A stretch of DNA of 64,000 nucleotides from CAIZGX01 sp044239865 (lineage in GTDB: Bacteria > Bacteroidota > Bacteroidia > Flavobacteriales_D > Sanyastnellaceae): NCBI GenBank assembly GCA_044239865.1, contig JBIIAO010000002.1, positions 372,001 through 436,000 of the forward strand, given 5' to 3'. This document shows, in pieces, positions 42,713-49,409 of the stretch. The notes below the pieces were generated by a model that saw only the letters and a program-made list of their open reading frames with translations, made no database searches and was not told where the DNA came from. How positions within the stretch are numbered: the stretch's first letter is position 1; the number at the start of each line of letters is the position of its first letter. Position numbers and translations under genes: made by a program.

Positions 42713-43747
42713 TTAGTCGGTTACGTAAGGGTAATCGTCGTGAGAATATACGTCTTTATAAATTTCTTCTTTTTCAGGAAGCGGCGAGTTTTCTGCGAAT
42801 TCTACTGATTCAAGAACTACTGCTTTAATTTCTTCCTCCATTGCTTCAATTTCCGTTTCTGTCATCCACTTGTTGTCGCGAATTTTTCTCAAAACAAAAT
42901 CGATCGGATCTTTTTCAATATACTCCTGAACCTCTTCCTTGCTGCGGTATTTCTGAGGATCGCTCATACTGTGACCTTTGTAGCGGTAGGTTTGAATGTC
43001 TAACAACGTTGGACCATCGCCTGCTCTACCTCTTGCTACTGCGCGATCAAATGCTTCAGCTACCGCCTCTGGATTCATTCCATCAACAGATTCAGAAGGC
43101 ATTTCGAAACTAGCTCCTAGGGTTTTCAAATCGGTTACGTTTGAGGTCCGTTCAACAGAAGTTCCCATGGCGTATTGATTGTTTTCAATAACGAAAATGC
43201 AAGGAATCTTCCATGTCATTGCCATGTTGAAAGTCTCATACAAAGCACCCTGACGTGCAGCTCCGTCTCCGAAGAAACAAACCGTCACGTGGTCTTCACC
43301 TCTATATTTATCTGCGAAAGCAATACCCGCACCCATTGGAATCTGAGCTCCAACAATTCCGTGTCCGCCAAACAAATTTCTTTCTTTGTCGAACATATGC
43401 ATAGAGCCACCTTTTCCTTTTGAAAGTCCCGTTGATCTTCCGTACAATTCAGCCATTACGCGGTTCGGATCTGAACCCATCACCAACGGATGAGCATGGT
43501 CACGGTATGCCGTAATAACCTTATCGGTTGGCTTAATCGCTTCCATCATTCCTGAAAGCACGGCCTCTTGTCCAATGTACAAGTGACAGAATCCACCGAA
43601 TTTTTGTTGAATGTACAACTGACCGCACTTCTCTTCGAACTTGCGCATCAATAGCATTTCACGATACCACTTTAAGTAAGTAGCCTTTGTAAAGCGCTCT
43701 CCAGTTGGGGTTGACGCATTTTTTGTTGACTTCGACGCTGTTGCCAT
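42713..43747 (-). CDS. pdhA: pyruvate dehydrogenase E1 component, alpha subunit
   Basis: 344 residues. The thiamine diphosphate motif is GDGAARQGALYETFNMAM with IPCIFVIENNQYAMGT, and the phosphorylation-loop-like stretch YRYKGHSMSDPQKYRS is present. GGHGIVGAQIPMGAGIAFAD is another E1-alpha mark. Together with the separately encoded beta chain it decarboxylates pyruvate and passes the acetyl group to E2. It is followed by pdhC after 10 nt and has a very good promoter upstream. Confidence 0.94.
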   Translation of the reverse strand: MATASKSTKNASTPTGERFTKATYLKWYREMLLMRKFEEKCGQLYIQQKFGGFCHLYIGQEAVLSGMMEAIKPTDKVITAYRDHAHPLVMGSDPNRVMAELYGRSTGLSKGKGGSMHMFDKERNLFGGHGIVGAQIPMGAGIAFADKYRGEDHVTVCFFGDGAARQGALYETFNMAMTWKIPCIFVIENNQYAMGTSVERTSNVTDLKTLGASFEMPSESVDGMNPEAVAEAFDRAVARGRAGDGPTLLDIQTYRYKGHSMSDPQKYRSKEEVQEYIEKDPIDFVLRKIRDNKWMTETEIEAMEEEIKAVVLESVEFAENSPLPEKEEIYKDVYSHDDYPYVTD

Positions 43748-43763
43748 AATTTTTTGTTCCTTG

Positions 43764-43792
43764 CAAATATAGTTACGAAGGCCTTGTTCAAA
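43764..43792 (-). promoter_or_regulatory. promoter of pdhA-pdhC
   Basis: On the minus strand TTTG (43792-43789), 17 nt spacer, TATATTTG (43771-43764): both elements match the Bacteroidota consensus exactly. The ATG is 17 nt downstream of the -7 box. Confidence 0.65.
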
Positions 43793-43843
43793 AAGACTTC
43801 CTCTAAAAAGTGTACAATGTACACTACCTTATTGTAAAAAATA

Positions 43844-44866
43844 CTATATGGTTTTCTTGAATTGGTTCAAGAAGCGCATATCGTTTTCGAAGAAGTGTCT
43901 CAAATCATCTACGCCGTATCTGAGCATGGCTATTCGTTCGATGCCCATTCCAAAAGCGAATCCAGAATACTTCTCAGGATCTATTCCAGAGGCGGCTAAA
44001 ACATTTGGGTCTACCATTCCGCAGCCCATAATTTCCAACCACCCTGTACCCTTCGTAATTCTATGATCGGCCGGTGTTTCCAATCCCCAATACACGTCCA
44101 TTTCGGCACTTGGCTCTGTAAATGGGAAGTATGAAGGACGCAAACGGATTTTTGCTTTTCCGAAAAAAGCTTCTGTAAACATTTGAAGTACTTGCTTCAT
44201 GTCTGCAAAAGAAACTCCTTCGTCGATGTATAACCCTTCAATTTGATGGAATTGACAATGCGCGCGACTGGAGATTGCTTCATTTCTGTATACCCTTCCT
44301 GGCATTACAATGCGAATGGGAGGCTTAGTCGTTTCCATCACTCGCACTTGCACACTGCTCGTGTGGGTGCGAAGAACTGTGTCTGGTTGTCCCTCCACGA
44401 AAAACGTGTCTTGCATATCGCGAGCCGGATGCTCAGGAGAGAAATTCAATCCAGAGAATACATGCCAATCGTCTTCAATCTCTGGTCCGTCTTCCACACT
44501 GAATCCCATGCGCTCAAAAATGGAAAGTATTTCTTCGCGAACCAATTGCAAAGGGTGTCTGCTTCCGTGTGTCCACTCTCCGTAAGGGCGAGTGAAATCA
44601 GGTACTTCAACATCACCTTTATTCGATTTGAATTGCACAGAACCTTCATCTATTTTTTCTTGAACAGACGTTTTCAATCCGTTCATGACAGCTCCCACTG
44701 CCTTTTTTTCTTCGTTGGGAATGGCCTTGAACGCTTCGAACAAATCGTTCAAGATTCCTTTCCTTCCCAAATATTTCACGCGAAAGGCCTCAACCTCATC
44801 GGCTGAATTAAGTTGCGTGGAAGCAACTTCAAGTTTCAATTGCTCTATTTGTTCAACCAAACTCAC
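43844..44866 (-). CDS. pheS: phenylalanyl-tRNA synthetase alpha subunit
   Basis: 340-residue class II synthetase subunit. The N-terminal coiled coil (about 1-85) binds tRNA; the catalytic core has DFTRPYGEWTHGSRHPLQ, MGFSVEDGPEIEDDWHVF, LRTHTSSVQVRVM (motif 2 region), QFHQIEGLYIDEGVSF and GMGIERIAMLRYGVDDLR (motif 3). The start codon is GTG and overlaps the stop of the PPIase gene by 4 nt (GTGA). The beta subunit gene is not in the window, as is common in Bacteroidota. Confidence 0.96.
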   Translation of the reverse strand: MSLVEQIEQLKLEVASTQLNSADEVEAFRVKYLGRKGILNDLFEAFKAIPNEEKKAVGAVMNGLKTSVQEKIDEGSVQFKSNKGDVEVPDFTRPYGEWTHGSRHPLQLVREEILSIFERMGFSVEDGPEIEDDWHVFSGLNFSPEHPARDMQDTFFVEGQPDTVLRTHTSSVQVRVMETTKPPIRIVMPGRVYRNEAISSRAHCQFHQIEGLYIDEGVSFADMKQVLQMFTEAFFGKAKIRLRPSYFPFTEPSAEMDVYWGLETPADHRITKGTGWLEIMGCGMVDPNVLAASGIDPEKYSGFAFGMGIERIAMLRYGVDDLRHFFENDMRFLNQFKKTI

Positions 44867-45648
44867 TTAATCACCTCCATTTTCATGCTAATGTCCTGAA
44901 CTGGTCTGTCACCTGGTGCAGTTGGCATTGAAAGAATTTTATCGAGTATGTCCAACCCTTCTACAACTTCTCCATATACTGTGTAATCCATGTCTAATTG
45001 AGCGGTTCCTCCAACGGTTTTGTATACTTCACGTTGCTCCGGTGTGTATGCGAAATTTGGATTCTTTTGTTTAATGTATTGTTCAACCTGGTTGATTTGT
45101 GCATCTGTCATAGGTTGTCCCTGAGCGATGTAGAATTGGCTTCCGCTTGATGCTTTGGTAGGATTCGCAAAATCGCCTTGACGAGCCGCAGCAAGTGCCC
45201 CCTTCTTATGAATGAAGTTTGAATTGAATTCAGCCGGCACTGTATAGCCTGGTCCACCCATTCCTAATTGTGTTCCTGCAGCTGCCCCGCGGCTATTTGG
45301 ATCGCCACCTTGCGCCATGAACCCGCGAATACAACGATGGAAAAGCAAGTCGTTGTAAAATCCAGATTCAACCAACTTTATGAAATTATCTCTGTGCTGC
45401 GGTGTTTCATCGTAAAGACGAATAACCATATCTCCTAATGAAGTGGTAACCTTAATTCTTGTGTTGGTGTGATCTGTTTGCATGTTGTTATTTGTTTGAT
45501 TTTCTTTGTTTTCAATAGGTACAGGCTCCCCTACGGTTAAAGTAGAAGCTCCATTATTAGCCGGTTCTTGCGATTTACATCCTGTTGCATTCAAGAACAA
45601 AAGGAAAGAAAAAATTGCAAAACCCCAAAAAGATAGACGTGAATTCAT
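44863..45648 (-). CDS. cyclophilin-type peptidyl-prolyl isomerase, lipoprotein
   Basis: 261 residues with a lipoprotein signal (LSFWGFAIFSFLLFLNA, lipobox ATGC, then KSQEP). After a ~45-residue linker comes a cyclophilin domain: DMVIRLYDETPQHRDNFIKL, FHRCIRGFMAQGGDPNSRG, GPGYTVPAEF, GSQFYIAQG and DYTVYGEVVEGLDILDKIL. It catalyses cis-trans isomerisation of Xaa-Pro bonds and should act on exported proteins at the envelope. It is upstream of pheS with a 4-nt overlap, an odd functional pairing explained by packing. Confidence 0.92.
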   Translation of the reverse strand: MNSRLSFWGFAIFSFLLFLNATGCKSQEPANNGASTLTVGEPVPIENKENQTNNNMQTDHTNTRIKVTTSLGDMVIRLYDETPQHRDNFIKLVESGFYNDLLFHRCIRGFMAQGGDPNSRGAAAGTQLGMGGPGYTVPAEFNSNFIHKKGALAAARQGDFANPTKASSGSQFYIAQGQPMTDAQINQVEQYIKQKNPNFAYTPEQREVYKTVGGTAQLDMDYTVYGEVVEGLDILDKILSMPTAPGDRPVQDISMKMEVIK

Positions 45649-45691
45649 TTTTTTTTCTTTAATTTGTGATACTTAACCGATTTATCGGCCA

Positions 45692-45699
45692 CAAAATTA
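45692..45699 (-). promoter_or_regulatory. -7 element before the PPIase-pheS operon
   Basis: TAATTTTG on the minus strand matches TAnnTTTG exactly, 43 nt before the ATG of the PPIase gene. No -33 element is clear. It lies in the gap shared with the divergent lipoprotein gene. Confidence 0.4.
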
Positions 45700-45710
45700 A
45701 GCAAACGTTT

Positions 45711-46097
45711 ATGAAGGCTACACGAACTTTTCAATTTGTTTTAGGAATTTTATTTTTAGTTTCAACAACTATGACTTTAACCTCATGTGTTAAAGAAGAG
45801 CCAACCGTGGCTGTGGTTCATGTTGTAGACGCGAATGGCGACCCTGTTCAAGGAGCAACCGTTCGATTATATGGTTCTCCATCACAAAGCCCTCCTCCTG
45901 CGAATGCTATCGCATTAGATACTTCTTTAACTACCGACGCGACCGGAACAATAACAATGGATTATTCCGAAAACTACAAACTTGGTCAAGCTGGATTCGC
46001 CGTTTTAGACATTGAAGCTTACAAAGGCGCGTTATACGGTGTTGGTATTATTAAAATTGAAGAACAAGAAACAACTGAGGTAACTATAGAGATTTAA
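45711..46097 (+). CDS. small lipoprotein with carboxypeptidase-regulatory-like beta domain
   Basis: 128 residues from ATG 45711, which begins a lipoprotein signal (FQFVLGILFLVSTTMTLTS, lipobox LTSC). The mature part, VVHVVDANGDPVQGATVRLY through TTDATGTITMDYSE to EVTIEI, has the V-x-x-x-D-x-x-G-x-P-V-x-G-A-x-V pattern of small Ig-like/CarboxypepD regulatory domains. Function unknown; probably an outer-membrane surface lipoprotein. The gene stops 1 nt before the stop of the opposing gene, and its terminator lies inside that gene. Confidence 0.78.
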   Translation: MKATRTFQFVLGILFLVSTTMTLTSCVKEEPTVAVVHVVDANGDPVQGATVRLYGSPSQSPPPANAIALDTSLTTDATGTITMDYSENYKLGQAGFAVLDIEAYKGALYGVGIIKIEEQETTEVTIEI

Positions 46098-46098
46098 T

Positions 46099-46434
46099 CT
46101 ACGCTTCGTTCCCGAAGTATTTCATCATTGCCTTTTTTAATAGAACTTCCTGATCTCCCGGACTCAAAACCGGGAGATTTTCTTTTTTAACAAAATGTGG
46201 CCATCCGTCTACATCTCTTCCTTCAAACTCATAGTAACCGTAAGGTTCTAATAACGTGCATACAGCCACGTGCATAAGTTCCAGCTTTTGATCTTTCTTG
46301 AATTTCAAATCGAATATTCCTAGTTCCTGCAATCCTATTAACATCAGAAGGGCCGAGTAATCGAGGGTTTCACCAAAATTTTTCGAAGCTAATTCCAATG
46401 TTTCCTGCCACTTCTTCTCAAACAAATAATCCAT
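46099..46434 (-). CDS. conserved hypothetical protein
   Basis: 111 residues, soluble and mostly helical, with no signal peptide. The sequence includes YSALLMLIGLQELGIFDLKF, KLELMHVAVCTLLEPYGYYE, GRDVDGWPHF and LSPGDQEVLLKKAMMKYF. I have seen such small proteins in Bacteroidota but know no function. It has its own promoter-like sequence upstream and converges on the lipoprotein gene with 1 nt between stops. Confidence 0.75.
   Translation of the reverse strand: MDYLFEKKWQETLELASKNFGETLDYSALLMLIGLQELGIFDLKFKKDQKLELMHVAVCTLLEPYGYYEFEGRDVDGWPHFVKKENLPVLSPGDQEVLLKKAMMKYFGNEA
46153..46188 (+). terminator. terminator of the lipoprotein gene inside the opposing gene
   Basis: ATCTCCCG (46153-46160) pairs perfectly with CGGGAGAT (46171-46178) around a 10-nt loop and is followed by TTTCTTTTTT. 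It serves the plus-strand gene ending at 46097 although it lies within the coding sequence of 46099-46434. Confidence 0.75.
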
Positions 46435-46482
46435 TATCGTGTGTTTCTAAAAAATATTTTTAAAAAATGTAACCTTTCCATG

Positions 46483-46511
46483 CGAAGGTAGGTATACCCC
46501 AACATAACAAA
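46483..46511 (-). promoter_or_regulatory. promoter of the 46099-46434 gene
   Basis: On the minus strand TTTG (46511-46508), 17-nt spacer, TACCTTCG (46490-46483), one base from TAnnTTTG. The ATG is 48 nt downstream. Confidence 0.45.
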
Positions 46512-46518
46512 CACCGAC

Positions 46519-46917
46519 ATGAAAACTAAATTATTCACCCTTATCGCGCTACTCGTTCTAACCACAAGCGCTTTCGCTCAATCAACAACTCAATTGTTAG
46601 ATGCGCAACTGAATATCACTAAAACCAAAGCAACTGCTAAATATATACGTACAATTACGAAAGTGAATGAGTCTCTTTTCGAAGTGAAAATAAACTTTCA
46701 AACCGGCGAGCTCATGATGACAGGTACTTATCTTGATGAGGCCTTAACACTAGCCGAAGGTGAGTTCGTATATTTCTTCGCAAATGGAATTAAAGAATCG
46801 CAAGGCTTGTATGCTAGCGGACAAAGAGTTGGTTCATGGCAGCGTTGGAATTTCGATGGCGCTCAAAAAGCTGATCGCTACTACCAAGAGCCTACGGCAT
46901 TGCTTTCTGCAAAATAA
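46519..46917 (+). CDS. small secreted MORN/YwqK-like repeat protein
   Basis: 132 residues with signal peptide MKTKLFTLIALLVLTTSAFA. The C-terminal half carries MORN-like strands: GELMMTGTYLDEALTLAEGE, FVYFFANGIKESQGLYASG and QRVGSWQRWNFDG, as in YwqK-type proteins. Function unknown. It is monocistronic and ends at a hairpin shared with the converging Fur-family gene. Confidence 0.8.
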   Translation: MKTKLFTLIALLVLTTSAFAQSTTQLLDAQLNITKTKATAKYIRTITKVNESLFEVKINFQTGELMMTGTYLDEALTLAEGEFVYFFANGIKESQGLYASGQRVGSWQRWNFDGAQKADRYYQEPTALLSAK

Positions 46918-46943
46918 AAATAGAAGTTAACTTTTAAGAGGGG

Positions 46944-46975
46944 AAAGGAAATAGGAAACTATTTCCTTTTTCTTT
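46944..46975. terminator. shared terminator overlapping the Fur-family stop codon
   Basis: AAAGGAAATAG (46944-46954) pairs with CTATTTCCTTT (46959-46969) around a GAAA tetraloop, followed by TTCTTTTT on the plus strand. The stop codon of the minus-strand Fur gene (46959-46961) is part of the stem. Confidence 0.75.
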
Positions 46976-47399
46976 TTCCATAAAAATTAAGACTGTGCAT
47001 GGAAATTTCAATATCGAAAATCTCTTCCAACGTAGACTTAATGTTCTGAATTCGCGGGTCACAGAATTCAAAGACCTCTCCTGTATCTGTTAAAATAATA
47101 TGATCGTGCTGTTGATTCTGATAGGCCTTTTCGAAATGAGCTATGTTTTGCCCGAACTGATTTTTTCTTACTAAGGCACAATTCAATAATAATTCAATGG
47201 TGTTGTATAACGTTGCTCTAGAAACTCGGTATTTCTTATTCTTCATTCGAACATAGAGTGCCTCTATATCGAAATGGTCTTCTATCGTATAAATCTCTGC
47301 AAGTATAGCATACCGCTCAGGGGTTTTGCGATGCAAATGCTTTTCTAAATACGCCGTGAAAATTTCCTTAACCTTATCTTGAATATCTTGTGGGGACAT
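46959..47399 (-). CDS. Fur-family transcriptional regulator
   Basis: 146 residues. A winged-helix N-terminus (KTPERYAILAEIYTIEDHFD, then YRVSRATLYNTIELLLNCAL) is followed by the dimerisation half with the metal-site stretch QQHDHIILTDTGEVFEFCDP. The family binds Fe, Mn or Zn and represses iron, peroxide or zinc genes. No CxxC pair exists; the only Cys are in NCALV and EFCDP, so the structural Zn site of many Fur and PerR proteins is missing. It is divergent from ftsZ across a 184-nt gap. A -7 box 6 nt before the ATG suggests a near-leaderless mRNA. Confidence 0.88.
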   Translation of the reverse strand: MSPQDIQDKVKEIFTAYLEKHLHRKTPERYAILAEIYTIEDHFDIEALYVRMKNKKYRVSRATLYNTIELLLNCALVRKNQFGQNIAHFEKAYQNQQHDHIILTDTGEVFEFCDPRIQNIKSTLEEIFDIEISMHSLNFYGKRKRK

Positions 47400-47404
47400 G
47401 TGGG

Positions 47405-47412
47405 CAAATGTA
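47405..47412 (-). promoter_or_regulatory. -7 element of the Fur-family gene
   Basis: TACATTTG on the minus strand matches TAnnTTTG exactly and is 5 nt from the ATG (47399), so the transcript would start at or near the start codon. No -33 seen. Confidence 0.45.
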
Positions 47413-47493
47413 CAACGTCAGATTTTTCTTCCTTATAATATTTCTTCATTTCCACAATAGCCCTTTACTAACATTTAGTAGTTCACTATTTTG

Positions 47494-47506
47494 AAAACTG
47501 AGTTTT
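47494..47506. promoter_or_regulatory. 13-bp inverted repeat between the Fur gene and ftsZ
   Basis: AAAACT-G-AGTTTT is a perfect inverted repeat with a one-base centre in the 184-nt divergent gap, about 80 nt before ftsZ and 95 nt before the Fur gene. It could be an operator. The role is unknown. Confidence 0.4.
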
Positions 47507-47583
47507 AACCTGGAGCAATTCTGTGCTTACTTCGAAGAACAAAAATATTTACTGATTTACCTACCTCTAAAAGTTATTTTACG

Positions 47584-49407
47584 ATGTCAGATTTGCTCAA
47601 TTTCAACCTTCCGAAACACGAAGAAAACGCCATAATCAAAGTTGTTGGTGTGGGTGGTGGTGGCTCGAACGCCGTTAACTACATGTTCAACAAAGGAATT
47701 AACGGCGTAGACTTCGTAGTGTGTAACACCGACGCGCAATCGTTGGATAACAGTCCAATTTTAAACAAAATGCAATTGGGACACACACTAACGAAAGGTC
47801 GCGGAGCGGGTGCTCGTCCAGAAGTGGGTCGTGACGCCGCGATGGAATCTATCGAAGAAATTCGCGCGTTGTTCCATTCAAACTTACAAATGGTTTTCGT
47901 TACTGCCGGAATGGGCGGTGGAACAGGAACAGGCGCTGCGCCTGTTATTGCACAAGTTGCAAAGGAAATGGGAATTCTTACCGTTGGTATCGTTACCGTT
48001 CCTTTCGCTTTTGAAAACAAAAAGAGAACCGCTCAAGCAACTGCAGGTATTGAAGAAATGCGCAAGGCAGTTGATACACTTTTGATTATTCGCAACGATA
48101 AGTTGCGCGAACTATACGGTAATCTTTCGTTAAGCAACGCATTCAGTCATGCCGACGACGTGCTTTGTACAGCAGCTAAAAGCATTGCTGAATTAATAAC
48201 CATTACTGGAATTGTTAACGTGGACATGAACGACGTGATCACGGTTATGCGTGGAAGCGGAGTTGCTATCATGGGTAGCGGAAGAGCTCACGGTGAAGAC
48301 CAAGCCATTCGCGCGGTTCAGATGGCTATGGAATCTCCATTGTTAAACGACGACGATATCACAGGTGCTTCTCACATCTTGTTGAATATTACTTACGGCA
48401 ACAACGAACTGAAGATGGACGAAATTGGAGAAATCACCGATTTCATACAAGAGCTTGCAGGACCAGAAGCCGATATTATCTGGGGTTACGGAAAAGACGA
48501 GCAACTCGGAGAAGACATTTGTGTGAACGTGATTGCAACCGGATTCGCTCCAAAAGAAATTGCAACCCTTCTTCCGCTTAACGCAGTAAAAGAAGTTCCT
48601 GAACCTACTCCTGTATTTGTTTTGGCTGATGTCCCAACTGTTGCAGCTGTTGAGCCTTCGCCAGTAGTAGAAGAAAATCCAGTTTTCACCTTAGACACAG
48701 CACCTATTGTTGAGGAAGAAACCATAGCACCAGTTGCTGTTGTTGAAGAAGCACCTATTGTTGCTGAAACTGCTCCACTTGTGGAAATGCCTGTCGCTGA
48801 AGTAACGGAAGAGCCATTCAAATTAGTTCTTGCAGACGAAATAGAATTAGAAATTGAAAACTCTTTTGAGGTAAATCCAACGGTCGAAGAACCCTTGAAG
48901 CAAGTTGCATTATTTTCTTTTGAAGAATTCGAGAAGGCTGAATTAGCTAATGAGGAGCTGGCCAAAATGGAATTGCAAGAAGAAAATGAAATTCCAGAAT
49001 TAAGCACGTTCAAACTTCAAGAAAACACTTCCGCTGAAACACCTGTGATTCCAAGCTTCGAGAGCATTCGTCCACTTTCAGATCGTGCAATTCCTGAAAC
49101 TCAAATGACTTTTAAAACAGAAGTCATTACTGAAAATCGCCCGCCACGCACAGAGCTGATGGCACGCAACAAAGAGCGTGAAGGACGTATTCGTGAGTAT
49201 ACAATGCGCATGAAATCTCCAAACGGATTGAATGAATTGGAAAACGAGCCTGCTTACTTGAGAAGAAAAGTAACATTGGATGAAGGAACACATTCAAGCG
49301 AAAACACAGTTTCTCGCACCATCTCTAAAGAAGTAACAGACGAAAACGGAAACACACGCATTGAATTGCGCACAAACAATCCGTTCTTACACGATAATGT
49401 AGACTGA
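47584..49407 (+). CDS. ftsZ: cell division protein FtsZ
   Basis: 607 residues, much longer than the ~385 of E. coli because of a long C-terminal linker. The GTPase domain has VVGVGGGGSNAVN, the tubulin signature GMGGGTGTGAAP (about 109-120) and the T7-loop VNVDMNDV (about 211-218). Residues about 335-570 are an acidic, low-complexity linker rich in Val-Glu and Pro (APVAVVEEAPIVAETAP and similar). The end NNPFLHDNVD is the Bacteroidota C-terminal peptide for membrane-tether binding. FtsZ polymerises into the division ring. No ftsA, ftsQ or mur genes are beside it. The stop is 2 nt from the metG stop on the other strand. Confidence 0.97.
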   Translation: MSDLLNFNLPKHEENAIIKVVGVGGGGSNAVNYMFNKGINGVDFVVCNTDAQSLDNSPILNKMQLGHTLTKGRGAGARPEVGRDAAMESIEEIRALFHSNLQMVFVTAGMGGGTGTGAAPVIAQVAKEMGILTVGIVTVPFAFENKKRTAQATAGIEEMRKAVDTLLIIRNDKLRELYGNLSLSNAFSHADDVLCTAAKSIAELITITGIVNVDMNDVITVMRGSGVAIMGSGRAHGEDQAIRAVQMAMESPLLNDDDITGASHILLNITYGNNELKMDEIGEITDFIQELAGPEADIIWGYGKDEQLGEDICVNVIATGFAPKEIATLLPLNAVKEVPEPTPVFVLADVPTVAAVEPSPVVEENPVFTLDTAPIVEEETIAPVAVVEEAPIVAETAPLVEMPVAEVTEEPFKLVLADEIELEIENSFEVNPTVEEPLKQVALFSFEEFEKAELANEELAKMELQEENEIPELSTFKLQENTSAETPVIPSFESIRPLSDRAIPETQMTFKTEVITENRPPRTELMARNKEREGRIREYTMRMKSPNGLNELENEPAYLRRKVTLDEGTHSSENTVSRTISKEVTDENGNTRIELRTNNPFLHDNVD

Positions 49408-49409
49408 TT

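Noticed and set aside
44243..44806. A 187-codon open frame on the plus strand inside pheS.
   Set aside because: It lies fully antisense to a strongly conserved gene and has no recognisable domain or start context.
48486..49013. A 175-codon Ser/Thr-rich frame opposite the ftsZ linker.
   Set aside because: It arises from the low-complexity acidic linker read on the other strand; no family resemblance.
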